DNA from: Blasia pusilla
Taxonomy: Eukaryota; Marchantiophyta; Marchantiopsida; Blasiales
Direction of reading: 5' to 3'
NCBI GenBank assembly: GCA_050084515.1
Contig: CM114274.1
Coordinates: 12,338,001-12,402,000 of the forward strand
DNA length: 64,000 nucleotides
The translations under genes were made by a program, and so were the position numbers. Under the pieces are notes generated by a model, which was given only the letters and a program-made list of their open reading frames with translations, was not told where the DNA came from and searched no databases. This document shows positions 1 through 12,239 of this stretch, in pieces. Position 1 is the first letter of the stretch. Every line of letters begins with the position of its first letter.

Positions 1-303
1 ACTCTGCTATGAAATCGTGCAACTCAATCGTGTCTACTGTACCTGAAATCTACGCCGTCCTCTACCCCGGTCGTTCATCTCGTACGCCCAACTGGTAGGA
101 CCACTCACAATGTGTGGCGATGTGCTCACAAACTCCTCTACACCCTCCCCCTTGTCTGACGATGATAGAGAAGGAGGTCGAGGTGGTCCCTCACGTGGAG
201 ACCCTTGGAACCTCGCGCCACTCCGCGTAAAACCTCTAGAGCTACTCTCGGGTTCATCACCTCGCCTCTCAAAGTCCCGAACGGACTCCGTGATGACCCT
301 CAT
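1..303 (-). pseudogene. possible gypsy gag N-terminal fragment
   Basis: The minus strand is open from 303 to 34 (89 codons) and rich in Arg, Gly, Ser and Pro, ending in a basic RGRGRRRFQVQ run just before a stop. Its downstream continuation falls off the window edge. Low-complexity basic segments preceded by a GC-rich leader also occur before the gag of the gypsy copy at 53.8 kb, which is why I suspect a gag start here. No conserved gag motif is visible, so this is a weak call; it could equally be repeat-derived noise. Confidence 0.25.
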
Positions 304-1070
304 GCCCCTCTCACACGATCACCCTTGCCTCGCGAGTAATCCCTCAATCACTCATCCAAAACATATAGCACTCGATCTACACTCTCCCTCCCCGAGACGT
401 GTAACGTGCGGTAACAAGTGGCGTGGTGCGGCAAATCAACCAGGCTATCATCTCATCGACAACCTACCCTCAACTCCGGACATCACACACAGGTCTATGT
501 CCCCTAAACCACATACATAAATGATGCTCTCAGCATCCTCACACCCAAAATCCCCAAATAAACTACCCAAATCCTAGAATCCCTCACACGTGCAGGGTAA
601 AGGACCAGAATGGGTAACCTGAACACATGTCGATGTCGCTCCTCAGCAACTGCAAATCTCGACCCCAACTCGTTTGTGGAGACAACTTCTCCAATCAGCA
701 AGTCATACTCCTCCCGTACTGACGCTGCTCAAAACTCCTCGATAGACAATGCGGTTCCAACGGAATGGTGCGGCGTTGCAGGTGGCACGGAACGGCTACG
801 AACGGCACGACCCTCAATGGTGGGATGCGGCACTCGGCGGCATACCCTCCTCAATCAACAATAAACCCACACTCTGCTCCACAATGACGGTGCAGCTCCG
901 CGATCGAGACAGTGCGGTGCGGCCACGAGCGGCACGGCGCGGCAATCGGCGGCGCGTTGCGGCTACGGGCGTCGCGGCAATCGGCGGCGCGTTGCGGCTA
1001 CGGGCGTCACGGCACGGTACTCGATCGTCGTCGAGCGGCTACCAATCACAACATAGAAGCATGAAATGAC
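304..1070. other. GC-rich non-coding leader-like stretch
   Basis: The sequence becomes strongly GC- and CpG-rich from about 740 to 1,030, built of repeated CGGC/GGCG words. Open frames here have no recognisable domain. By analogy with the GC-rich tract at 52.4-53.0 kb it may be the 5' leader of a minus-strand gypsy element; this is inference only. Confidence 0.3.
939..1008. repeat. perfect 35-bp tandem duplication
   Basis: A 35-bp unit starting GCGGCAATCGGCGGCG is present twice head to tail without a mismatch (939-973 and 974-1008). The lack of divergence suggests a recent slippage event in an otherwise decayed neighbourhood. Confidence 0.9.
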
Positions 1071-2590
1071 AACTCAAACACTATAACCTGAGGTCACCTG
1101 CCATCACTGGTTGATGGTAGGTGCCTAATCCGGAACTTCTTATACATATCAACATTTTTTTATGAGCCTTTTCTTGGATCAATTGCTAGCGGGTCGTGTA
1201 ATGATTAGACCAAATTAGGCACTTGAAATTTTGTCCATTTGATGTGGCAATTGATACTAGTTGCCTTAGGTAACAATCCTAATGACAATGAATTTTGCTA
1301 TTAGAAGCATTCAATCTTGCTCATTGGAGATGGATTTGTCTTGTCAACACACCACTACAAGGATAATGTGCATATTTTTGTTCATTGAGGTATACATCTT
1401 TGGAGTAAAACATAAGAGAGATCGCAAATGACCAAAGGACCATTGGTCAGAGCATGCGCAAAGGTTTTGCCAGTTGGCTACAGGATTCTTCTCTCGGAAA
1501 TCCAAAGAGTGTCTCCTCAAAATGGGAAAGAATCTAACTCAAGGTGTAGGGTGTTTGTCCTGGCTTCCTAAAGAGTTTTCATTTGAAGGATGAAACAATC
1601 TCACTAGAATCTCCCTTGATTATAGTGTGGAATTTCTCTCTCGTAGTATAATCAAGGGAGGCAAGTCAGCAACTCTTGTTGCCAAGGTCTAATGCCTCAC
1701 TTGACCATTTTTTTGGAAAGTTATGGGGTGCAAGTAATGAAAATGACTGAGATTTGGGATTATCCCAAATCTTAGACATTTTTGTTCTTAGACTCACTCG
1801 TTTAAGAAAGAAGGAAAATTTGATCTAATTGGCATAATCCAGAGTAGAAAAAAGACCAAAATGAACATCGGATTCCAATGATCCTCGTGAAATTTCAATT
1901 CGACTTCGCGTTCAACTACTACAATGTCTCAAAGCAGCAATACGAAGGCTACAATCTAAACCAACGAGGTTTAGAAATACTAAAACTTTATTATGGTACC
2001 AATTTGTGGCGGATCCAACAAATTTGTAGCACGGATTAGAATTAGACTATTCAGTTAACTTAACCAACCCGTCAAGAGAATTGATTGCGAGGACATGAAT
2101 TTGAGGAGTTGCTACTCAAATACATGGGTACCGGCTGCTTCTAGATAGCAAAATGGAGAGCAAGGCCACCAAATTTTATGAATTGGATCCGGGCGATACC
2201 TCAACCACTCCAATTTCACCTCTGCACAAAACTCCAACTTCGCCTCAACCAACTCGTCCCTACAACAACTCCAACTTCAAATCCGCCAAATTTGACTAGC
2301 TCCCCATCGATCTCTCAACAACTTCGCACAACTCCAACTTTCTCTTGGAAGTTATTCCATCTTATACAAATTTACTTTTGTAACTATCCACACAATTGTG
2401 TGGATGAGTAGCCAAGTATCTAAAAGTTTACAATGAGTAGCCAAGTATCTGGGAACTTCTAGGACTCACCAATGGGACCAATACAAATGTGTAGATAGAG
2501 TAAGCCTCACTTTCCCACACAATAGGTATGGATGAAAAGTAAATGTGAAGACATCGACTGTTACGAACAGAAAGGCCGCTTTAATATTTT
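1071..2590. other. no gene recognised
   Basis: AT-richer sequence with stops in all frames. The only longer open frame, at 2178-2411 on the plus strand, is a low-complexity Pro/Thr/Asn run. An 18-bp word (ATGAGTAGCCAAGTATCT) occurs twice near 2,402 and 2,433. Confidence 0.5.
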
Positions 2591-2730
2591 CCAAGCCTTC
2601 ATAAGCATAAGGTGTTTTCTTCACTTCTCAACAAAAAGAGGAATCTAAACCTCTTTGTAACCAAGCGTTCATAGGCATAAGGTGATTCCTTCACTTCTCA
2701 ACGGAGAATAATCTAAACCTCTTAGTAACC
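2591..2730. repeat. 70-bp direct repeat, two copies
   Basis: Copy one runs 2591-2660 and copy two 2661-2730. Both begin CCAAGC(C/G)TTCATA and contain AGGCATAAGGTG-like and CTTCACTTCTCAAC words. They differ by a few substitutions and small gaps. Confidence 0.8.
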
Positions 2731-2735
2731 CCGTC

Positions 2736-2755
2736 TGTTTCATCGATAGTATAGA
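2736..2755 (-). mobile_element. candidate Helitron 5' terminus
   Basis: Read on the minus strand, the sequence from 2755 starts TCTATACTAT and is preceded by A, the form of plant Helitron 5' ends and the same start seen at 43,696 and 44,399. No matching 3' terminus with a clear hairpin was found below it. The element could be truncated or the match fortuitous. Confidence 0.3.
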
Positions 2756-3199
2756 TGGTTAACAAACCAGAACACGGTTCACTTGCTTCGAAGTGATTTT
2801 CAAATATATTAGACTTGGGGAAGGGGAAAACGGTCAAACTTCTCACACACCTCAAACTGTAAGGAGCATACTCCTTACAACTTCAACCCATGTCCACGTA
2901 ACTTCCATTAGACTTGGATGTGGTTCGTCCTGTTTGGTTGACCCCTTCTAAGGCGCCCTCACATCTACCTTGGCTGTGAATTCTCAAAGAGCTGCACGTC
3001 ACAGACTCAAGAAGATTTGCTAGAATCACGCGAAGATGCTAGGATTAGCAATGTTCTTAACCAAAGCTCCTCTCCATTCTCCAAATAGTTGTCGCACATG
3101 AATTGAAAGCTAGATCAGTTCAATTCTGGATGACAAAAAGGTTTTGAAGCAAGAAGAGAGGTAACTGATAAGAAGCAAACTAAGCTGCTAACAGTCCAG

Positions 3200-3700
3200 C
3201 AAAGCTAAGGATATGGGAGGAAACAAAGGAAACTTCATACTATACACTAAAAAACGGTTCTTTATGATCTTCTGTAAAGGATCAATAAAGTTGGGATCAG
3301 CATCCATTGAGCCTACTAAGCGAATATTTCTGCTCCACATTCATATACCACTCTTGGGCAGTAGATCTTCCCACCAAAACCAGGAACCAAGTTCAAGATT
3401 TCAAATCAAGTTTATAAGAACAGGAATATAGTCAAGACCTCCGACTCGACCAGCGTACCAAAAGTGTGTGCTACCAGCCAAAAATGGGTCGTAATCATCA
3501 GAATCAGGTGCCTCGTGGTTTATGATACAATCTTCAATCTCTACATGCTCGAGACTTGCCGTAAGAGGTGCAACGCATTAGCCAAAGAGTTCAGGTCAAA
3601 GGCGCTTTCTGGGGCCCTACCGACCTCACTTTCTGCCCAAGACCATGCTGCGAGCCTCCTGGTCATAATCTAGGAGAAGAAGAATTGACGTAAAACTCAC
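3200..3700 (-). other. unassigned minus-strand open frame downstream of PRORP
   Basis: Below the PRORP stop codon the minus strand has a stretch of about 50 codons (roughly 3560 to 3410) rich in acidic and aromatic residues, including DSDDYDPFLAGSTHFWYAGR, ending in a stop. It has no start codon and I do not recognise it. It may be a terminal exon of another gene, part of the PRORP 3' region or chance. Codon composition looks more gene-like than the flanks. Confidence 0.2.
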
Positions 3701-3807
3701 CCCAATTGTGCACAGGGAGAACCATCCATAAGAGTGGGATGGTTTACATCATCTTCACAACCCAAATTACCTTGTATATCATCACATGAGCACCTAATCT
3801 AGGCTCC

Positions 3808-6800
3808 TTAAATTTGAAATGTGATCGGTCCACTTTCAGATTTCTTATCTGCAGCTTTGATCTTCTGGTAGGTAGTTGAAGGAGGATGAATCCGAGCACG
3901 TTTGGGTTGGAAGGAAGGTTCATCCGCTCCTGATTGTGGTGATGGAGGGTTCGATGAGGATCCCTTCCCCATCTCCGGTGCTAAAACCGTCGATTTTCGT
4001 GAAGGGGATGCTACAACCACTGGCTTAACTAAACTTTCAGTCAACTTTGATTTTAGCCCAGTTGGGGAAGACATTTCAGCTTGATTCACCTCTCTTGGTT
4101 TTGATTTCATCGGTAGCTCTGCAGAGGATCTTTCAAAATTCTCTTGCCTTACAAAATTTTCAATGGATATGACGTCTTTTGAACATGGTTCACTTGATCT
4201 GCCAGTCCTTGTGACATATAACCATTCACGAGGAGTGTCTATATCATCTCCTCCAATCTTAGGAATAAACCAGGAGCCGTTTTCAGATTCCTGCAGAAAG
4301 GAATCACAATCTCCATTTAGAGTCTAGACCTTTCAATAGAACTCCAACAGGAGCAGTGGACTTGCAATGAAGTCACATTAAAAGATTTCTAGCAGCATAG
4401 AGTTGAAGAAAGTGGATTAAAGACTGTCAAAGCTTATACGGAGGCGGATGGTCATTACCTGGATGACAATGGAATATGGTGGTGGTAGATGAAACTCAGG
4501 ACCCTTGGAAGTACAAGTAAACCGGACCTGGCAAATCAAAAAGAAAAAATAAAGCGTCATAGACCATACATTCCTCCTCTCCATTGGTAACAGGAGAGTA
4601 AAGATACATTTCAGAGCAATCAAATACAGCACAGTTTCAGTCCTGTTCCAGTACTTAGAAAGATGGGACCGTACTGAGCTACTAGTCTAGACTTGTAGTT
4701 CTGCGCACCTGAAAAACTATTCCTCAGAATGAGCAGAAGCATTAATCTAATTATTGCATATGGGCAGGTTTGTGCAAGATTCAACCTCACCAATACTACG
4801 CTAGCTTAATAGAAAAGGATGAATCTTTACCTGATGTCGCTCCTTCCATCGGGGGAAAAATTCAGTCCCAAGGAGCTGAAAAAGGTGATCCCTCATTTCA
4901 TCATTCGTTACTAGCAAGCACTTATTCTTCACAGCTGCATACAACCAGTACCTGCATGGTAAAGTTGAACACATTAGCTGAGGTTGAAGTGCTTAGTGAC
5001 TGGACCATGTTCAATATCAGAAATTCAAAAGTGAAGTGAATCCAAAAGAAAATTGAAGAGTTAAATGAAAATATATAGTGACATTTTCATTTCACCTCTC
5101 ATATGAGCAAATGAGCATACAATATGTGGGGTCCATTCCAGCCAATGAGGCAGAATACACCAAGACAACAAGTTCGAAATTTCCTCTTCAGGCATACAAT
5201 TGTGATTACTCACAATTTTTTCTGATGACTTTTGTAATTAGTTGAACAAACAGATCATGAAACTTCAGTTGCAATGTACCCAAACTGCATCCTGATGTGT
5301 GATGTCACAGGCTGTAATCAAATATCATGAAGTCCAAGGTTGATGGAAACATGAGTGGGAGGAAAAAGTGATGAATAAAATGGAGCGACAACGGAAATCT
5401 AAATGAAACAAAGATAGGACCTCACCAGTCGTCATTTGACCCATTAGGAGTGGTGTATAAAGAGTTTGTGGAGCGCCATTTCTGTAGAAGCTGCTGTGCC
5501 TGAGGTGTGATTGCAGCTCCAAACTTGGTTCTAGCATGATGCAGGAAAATCAGAGGTGGTCTCCTGGCTAAACCTTGGTCTTGCAAAGCTGTTACCACTG
5601 CATTTAACTGCACTCAACCTGTTAATGAAACTGAAGACAACCACACTTGAATCTACAGATGTCAATCCCATAGGGGGGTCAACTGCTAACTTTCATAATG
5701 TAGGCCATGCCAATGCTCCAGTGAAACAGCTGAGATGTAAGCCCACTGATGTAGGAATGAAGATTCTACAGAGCTTTAAAAATCACTCTCAAGAAAATGT
5801 AAGGACGTGCAAATATACCTGATGAAAATTGAAACCACCCTGTGCAAAATTTTGATTATAGAGTCCTATATTGGCACCATCTACAATTGCATCAAATGGT
5901 CCGCACTGTTGAAGCCATTCCTGCATATTCAACAAAACCAGAATGCCTTCATGTCACAAAGGTGAATGAACTGGAATTCATCCCAGAGTGTCTGAAATAT
6001 TCAGACAGATTGAACTATCAAACTATTGTTGGCTGGCAGTCTACCAACAGAGCTCCTTAGATATAACTAGATCATAATATACCAATTGTCCACTATTAGA
6101 GCAATCCGAGATCATATATCTGTGTTGACCCCACTCCACACGCCAGTCAAAATTAGTTCCAGACAGCAAGTATCCATGCCAACACACAGTCTTGTTTACC
6201 TGAAACTTCTTGAATTCATTTGGTTTGGCCTCCCGTGAGCAAGCCAGTTCAGCTAAGGATAGAGCAAAGTTCTCAGTTTCTTGTGGATCGATGTCAATTG
6301 TCACAAGCTTCTCTTTGGAGGAACCACAAAAGCCCTCTTTGTCAACAGTTGCCCATTCCACTTTCCACTCTCCTTCACCAAGCCAGCCTAGACCATGCCA
6401 ACCCCCTCCACCTGCCACAATTGCTCGTCGAATGGATGCAATATCTGGCTTTACATTCTCCTTCCCCGCTGAAGCAGCTGCTTGTCCTGTGAACCACTGC
6501 TCTATAATAGCAACTGTGGTGGGGCTGAGTGCTCTCACTTTCACCCTCAACCTGTGCAAGAGCTTATAGATTTCCTCTCCCAATCCCAGTTCCACACAAA
6601 GCTGAAGAAGGGCGGCAAGTTCTGGTTCTTCTGGCTCCACACCTGCACTCACCATGTGAGCATCCACCTCAAAGGCCTCTTTCGCTGCCTTGTTTTTACA
6701 GTACGTAAACAGGGCAGGACTGTATGACCTGAGCTTGGGAGCGAGGTTTAATGCAGCCATCTCCTTGACCATCTGAAATGCTAAGTCGCCATCTCCTTTC

Positions 6801-8242
6801 GCAACTGCTAATCTTGCTACTGCAGTCAGGGTTGCCTCATTTGGTGGTACTTTGAGACGTTTCATATGCTCGTAAATCTCAAACCCTCTTCGTTGAACCA
6901 ACTCCATGACCTCTTGACTTAGGACTGTAGTGACATCATCAGCTACAGATCCTTTCACAGATGTTCCACTACCATCTGGTTCCTGTTTCTCGATTGCACA
7001 ACTAGAAGATTCTACCAACCCAGTTCCATTTTGGATCTGCTCTGCTGTGTTTGAAAACCGGAGCCGCTCTGATTCAGCTCTATCACTACCGCTTTTACGT
7101 GCGGTTAAAGTACCCAAAGAGGCAGAGGAGCACAGATACAGCAGTATGTTAAAATTGTACTGATTCCATTTCACAACCCCTTCTGCAACAGACCGGTCAT
7201 AAATTTCAAGAGCCCTCAAAGCATCACCATCTTTAGAACACATGTTAAGATCCCTACGAAGCAGAGCTTCAGCTGGAAAATGCTTCTCCTTCGCTCTTTT
7301 CTCACCCTTCTTGAGCTTTCCTTCCCCCCTTCCGTTAGGTTCTGACTTTGGCAAAGAACTCATCCTCCCCACTGAGTTTTTGAACGATGAGCAAGTGCCC
7401 CCTACTGAGTCTCTCACAGCACCCGATTTTCTAGATTGGCTGCTTGAATTCGCACAAGAAGAGTCGGCTTTGCTGCCAAAGCTCCTTACTCGATTCTCCG
7501 AATTTCTGGAAGAGGAAGATTGGGAGTGCTCCAGCCTTCCCCGGGAGCTCACTCTACTGTTCGATGCTTTGTCCCAGGAACTCTTCGGTTTCAACTGATT
7601 GCTTCGAAGCACTAGCTCAGTTTCAATGCCTAATTCCTTCTCCAATCCTCCCAGCTGGGTCTTTAGTGGCTTGTTGCGGGACCTATTTCCAACAGTTGTC
7701 TGACTCTCTACATGGACAGATCGAGGACTTATGCTAGATTCACTGTAAGAGCTCGTTTGTTTCTTCACACGTGCATACCTGTGAGGCGCCTTATCCAATT
7801 CACCTTCGACAGCACTGTCTGCAAATCTCGACGGAGCATCAGAATTATCCTGCGCCTCGGTGTTAACGCGCCGAGCTGCCGCTACGACCAGTAGACCCTG
7901 CGCTCGCAAATGTCCCGGGATCCTGCTGCAGCGCTCCCCAACATACGAGGAGCCCCGCCTTCGAGGATAAAACCTAAACCCTGAATTGCTACTGAAAAAA
8001 TACCTATTCGACAAACTTTCGCAATCTAAGCCCAAACCACCATTTCCGAGCTTTTCACGATTCCAAAGTGGCGAGTGGCATACTGAGCGTCCGCATCCAG
8101 TCCTCCATCTCTGTGCCGCAACAGCTGGACGGAGTGGCACAGCGAATTGGGCGGTGGTTTTGAAAGGCAGTGCGCTTCTCAAGCGGTAGAGAGCGCCAGG
8201 AAGCTGAGGCAGCATGTCCATGGACCATAGAACGCTCCTCAA
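3808..8242 (-). CDS. PRORP: protein-only RNase P (PRORP), six exons
   Basis: This encodes the protein-only RNase P that cleaves the 5' leader from precursor tRNAs. Exons on the minus strand are 8242-6200, 5920-5819, 5607-5426, 4951-4831, 4527-4459 and 4290-3808; every junction has GT/AG ends and the frame holds throughout, giving about 999 residues. Residues 1-320 are a basic, Ser-rich extension that could include a transit peptide. A PPR-type helical region covers about 325-585 with a low-complexity insert near 370-440. A GGGWHGLGWLG segment precedes the NYN metallonuclease. Catalytic aspartates are visible: D695 in VDGANIG, D774 and D775 in GSNDDW, and D793 in TNDEMRDH. Zinc ligands are not: the usual CxxC reads CGSS (639-642), the His position is F847 and the last Cys is Y864. 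A C-terminal tail of about 130 residues carries QPKRAR (967-972), a possible nuclear signal. The usual plant length is about 500-600 residues, so both ends are extended. Met8 or Met10 are alternative starts. Confidence 0.93.
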
Positions 8243-9170
8243 GCGCCCTTGGAGTTATCTCATGCCTTTCATCACTGCCATCGCCCGACCATCTCACACT
8301 CTCGAAATTCGCCACTCTAAATATCCCCATCGCTACCTCGCCTACAGTACGTCTCCCGCGGGCCCGGCGAAACGCCACTGGCAGCGGGTGACAAAACCAG
8401 TCTCAGGCACCGAAAACCTCCTGTACCTCCCCGTGAACGGGATGTACGGGCGATAGCCGGTCTCTTTGGACCGAGAACTGTAATTGTCCGTCCATGACTG
8501 GCAGTGCACACCTCGCGGGACAGATTAGGGGCCGTCCATCTCGAGCCTACGGGTTTTCGACGAAGTTTTCTCCGTTTCTATGGGAGACGCTGTGAGAAGG
8601 GGAGTGGAGTGGTCAAATCCCATGAACCCGATATTGAAGATGCCGGGTCGCGATTTTGTAAGGGCATGTCCCCATGGACCGGGTTCCCATACAAATTCCG
8701 GGCCTAGGCGGTAATTCCGGTTACGATATGTTTGTTATACGCTACAACCATCCAAGGATCCATATTGGAATTTTTGCGACGTGGACGGACCAGGGATTGG
8801 TATTTGGTCCTTCAAATTCCAACCATCGATCCACCACATTTGGGATGCCGTGACCTCAAACAAACTACATGGGGACTTGCCCTAAGGGGCTTATTCCATG
8901 GACACCCGCGGGAGGTCGCGATGATCCATTTTATTCCCGATTTAGTACTTTTAGTCCTCCGTTAAATAAATAAGGTTGTGGGGACGTTGGGCCAACTCTC
9001 CCCCAAAAGTTTTGGGTGTAGAAAATTTTGGAAACCTTCTATGGTCGCGGTGAATCATGTAAGCATGGAATCAAGTCCTAAGGGGTGGTCGGAATCATGG
9101 GTGAATTCGGGAGATTCGGTAAGACTACCACAAAACATTTGCCACGGAGGAGGGGTTATTTCTTAGTACT
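8243..9170 (-). promoter_or_regulatory. upstream region of PRORP
   Basis: This stretch lies directly 5' of the PRORP start. From about 8,100 to 8,700 it is rich in CpG and GC compared with the AT-rich sequence beyond 9,170, as is common around plant transcription starts. I saw no convincing TATA box at a fixed distance, so the promoter position is inferred only from context. Open frames here have no recognisable domain. Confidence 0.35.
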
Positions 9171-9220
9171 AATGAGTGCTTTTTTTTAAGGAAGGTCCTT
9201 TTGAAAGTAGTATATTCTCA

Positions 9221-9267
9221 GATTCGATAAGACTACCGCAAAACATTTGTGGTAGTCTTATCGAATC
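9221..9267. repeat. 17-bp perfect inverted repeat
   Basis: GATTCGATAAGACTACC at 9221-9237 is repeated in inverse orientation at 9251-9267 around a 13-nt loop. A diverged direct copy of the left arm plus loop (GATTCGGTAAGACTACCACA) lies near 9,114-9,133. This could be a small foldback element or a hairpin-forming transcript. Confidence 0.85.
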
Positions 9268-10442
9268 ACTAGTAAATTCATAAGATTCGAATGAATTCTA
9301 TGTATGCATGGACGTTTGTTTCTATAATTGGACCTCCTCTAGCATCCATAAAAATTATTATTAACATCAGAACTTCACCATCATCCAAAGTTAGGGGAGA
9401 CATTGAGTCAAGAGATGTCACACTAACCATGAGATATGACGAAGCTATGGTGATAATATTTACATGGACCTAGGATCTTATTTAGTGGTGTTGTAAAGTG
9501 GAAAACATTGAAGATAATAATGCATCGCACGAACACTCTCACTAGTGATAAATACATTTGAACCTCTCATACCGTCTATTGGATCCTTGACTTTTAAGTG
9601 ACGTGATTTTTTCCTTTCAACTTACAAGGTGATGTATGTCCCTCATTTTATATAACGAACAAAGCAGTTGGGAGTGTGGCCTCAATGTCCAAAACATAAT
9701 TAGACGTAAGGAGGTATGTTCATCTATCTCCTCCCTTGCCCCGCACTAAAAATGGCTTAAAAGCATAAAAAAATATCAATATGATATCCATGACTACATT
9801 TTATAATTTGGGACGCCTTATTAGGGCATCTCAAAGAATGCAACATTGTCTATAAAACCAAGACCGTGTATTTTTACGTCCTGGGGTGTGTAAATTTGCA
9901 AGTTGATGTTCTTGTGAATCCAAATTAAATGTTTAGGAAGCAAGTTAGACATCTAGGATGTTAACTAAGTGTGTCCATCTCCTATGCCATCCTACACTTG
10001 AAAAGTATTAGAAATGACCAAAAAGCATAAAATTAAGTACAAACATTGACGTCCAACACTATGGGGCATACTTTGAGATGCTTTATTATGTGAATAAAAG
10101 AAGATGGGAACCCATTGGAAGTACAAGGAGGGAACCCCAAGGCCATATTCGATAGGGGCTCAAGAAAAGAAAAAGAGTAAAGGAAATCTCTCAAAAGCTA
10201 ACTTCATCAATTTCAGAAATGATATTAATAAAAGCTAAAGGAACGTGATTATTAGCAAAAGGGACTCTAGCGCATGTATCTCCTAGAGCTTGAGCCCACT
10301 GTTGAAGTCCATTGGCCATACATTGTCTACAATATAAAAGCACAACATTTTAAGAAAATGTTTTTCTCGAGTAGATTAGATATATAGACACACTCGGTCA
10401 ATAAGAAAAATGTCAAACCTCTTGTCCGTATCTCCATACATC
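9268..10442. other. no gene recognised
   Basis: AT-rich sequence without sustained open frames or repeats that I could relate to anything else in the window. Confidence 0.5.
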
Positions 10443-11193
10443 TCAATAGCTAATTAATGGGACGAAGTGATGTCCTTCATGAAGACATCTATAAAGGCTA
10501 GTCTTCTTCCTTACCGTTGGCGCTGCTACTTCTTGTAGCAATATCCCTTTTGCAATGGAAATATAACTCTGATTATCACACCATAGCACAATAACTCTTT
10601 CTAGTGCTTCCGCTAATGTTCTCCAATATCCATGTTCACCAAATTTCTTCACCATATACCATAATAAGCCACCTTTTACTCAATTTTGATAGAAGAAAGG
10701 GCCAATGTAGATTGCTTCTTAAGTAGCTAACCCATGATATTACACCTAATCCTCCAAGAAGAAATAACCATAAATGGATCTCCAATAATCTAAGTTTCTT
10801 GCCTCATCTGAGAAAATAAAATCCAATTTTATTTGTTGTTGCTCCGTAGATAATGACATTGTCAATAATGCCTTTGATTTACTTCAATACATGTATCCCT
10901 ACCGTCCAGTAATTTTCACGAGGCTTAGTTGAGAACCTACTCAACATACCCACATCAAAATTAATATTTGGTATTTTGGCACATGAAAACATCAAATTGC
11001 CCATTAGCCTTGTATATATCATTTCATCTACCAATGATGAAACATCCCCTATTAAGAGTTTTAGATCCACCTCTATTGGCAAGACTACTTCCTTACCCTT
11101 AGTCATTCCAAATGACTTCAAGATTTCTCTAGCATACTTTTGTTTGGAAAGAAAAATTGAACAGATTTGACCATTTCCAAATCTTGAGACCAA
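10443..11193 (-). pseudogene. Ty1/copia reverse transcriptase C-terminus and RNase H fragment
   Basis: Read from 11193 downward, the minus strand gives copia RT sequence: QKYAREILKSFGM, then an IYTRLMGNLMFSCAKIPNI-type block, the usual tail of the RVT_2 domain before RNase H. A second frame at 10655-10443 contains VLWCDNQSYISIAK, the copia RNase H motif around the CDNQSA word, followed by a remnant of the KHIDVRYHF region. Stops and frame changes separate them. RNA-directed DNA synthesis would be the ancestral activity. The copy is dead. Confidence 0.8.
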
Positions 11194-11672
11194 TGCAATG
11201 GAACGTTAGAGGAGCCTTTGATGTATTGCTTGATTCTTGTGGAAATTCTTATTAGTCTTGCTTGCCCATCATACAAGCTTCATATTTATTTGAAACTCCA
11301 ATTTTTTTGGGTAAATCATGAACCATGACAAATTTCTATATCTCACTAAGCGGAGGAAAGCTTCAGCTACAAAATCTATCATACCATTCTATGGCTTACT
11401 GGTGGCAAAATATGTACCTTCACTTGTTGTGAAATGATAAAACTCTTAGATATTTCTATCTCAAATACCTTCCTCCACTACTTTTCCCTTAGCATTCTAA
11501 ATGATTGTTCTAAATTTCTTAAAACGAATTTCTAAGTTACGTTCTCATCATTATATTATTGGAAACAAGTTTTGCTTTCAAATCTAGGAGGTACAAAATA
11601 TAAGATAAGTTTTTCATCTCTTTTCACTAAGATTAGAGAAATTATGCCTTTACTTCTATTAAGAATTTTCAA

Positions 11673-11990
11673 GGTTGCTTGTGGACAAAGTCTGTGTCTG
11701 TGGACATGTCAATGTCTGTGGACTTATGTCTGTTCTATGGAAGGAGTGATCCGTATGGACCCCACGTAACTTTCCCTTCCTTCTCATTCCCCTTACTTGC
11801 CTTCGTGTTCCATACTCCCCCATTTTTGCCTCCCTCCACCTTCACTCCCTCCTCCCTCATTGCTCCTCTCATCCTTGCCTTGACTTCCATCATGGAATAA
11901 AAGTGTGGGTCCCACCTCTTGGAACCCATGTCCGTGGATATGTCCAAACTTGTCTGTCCTAAGGAAGGACTTGTCCGTTTTTGTGCAACC
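11673..11990. mobile_element. MITE-like element with GGTTGC terminal inverted repeats
   Basis: The left end reads GGTTGCTTGTGGACAAAGTC and the right end, on the other strand, GGTTGCACAAAAACGGACAA; both share GGTTGC and GGACAA(A)GTC. The interior is rich in repeated GTCCGTGGACATGTC words. It has no coding capacity of its own; the purine-rich frame inside is low complexity. Related copies or ends are at 14,030-14,088, 34,351-34,412 and 47,278-47,480. The inserted sequence lies between copia fragments and is probably nested in one. Confidence 0.65.
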
Positions 11991-12239
11991 ATAGGAATGT
12001 TACATTATTTCCAATAGTAGTAGCAATAGGCTTCAAAAAAGGTTGTAAATGTTGTAAGGAGTTGTACCAATCTTTTTACTAGTCATGTGTCTAGATGCGC
12101 CACTATTGAGTACTTATGTACCTTCACTCTTTGACATAGTGGAATGTTCTACTTGTGTGTAGAGCTCTTCCACTGCTAGCCAAGCATCTACCTCATATTC
12201 TTCTAGTCATAGACGATTTCCAGACTTCTTCATAGGTCT

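Noticed and set aside
6210-8189. Several plus-strand frames of 60-119 codons
   Set aside because: They lie antisense to the large PRORP exon and reflect its GC content.
11735-11992. 85-codon minus-strand frame rich in Gly, Lys and Met
   Set aside because: It lies wholly within the MITE and its composition comes from a purine-rich tract.
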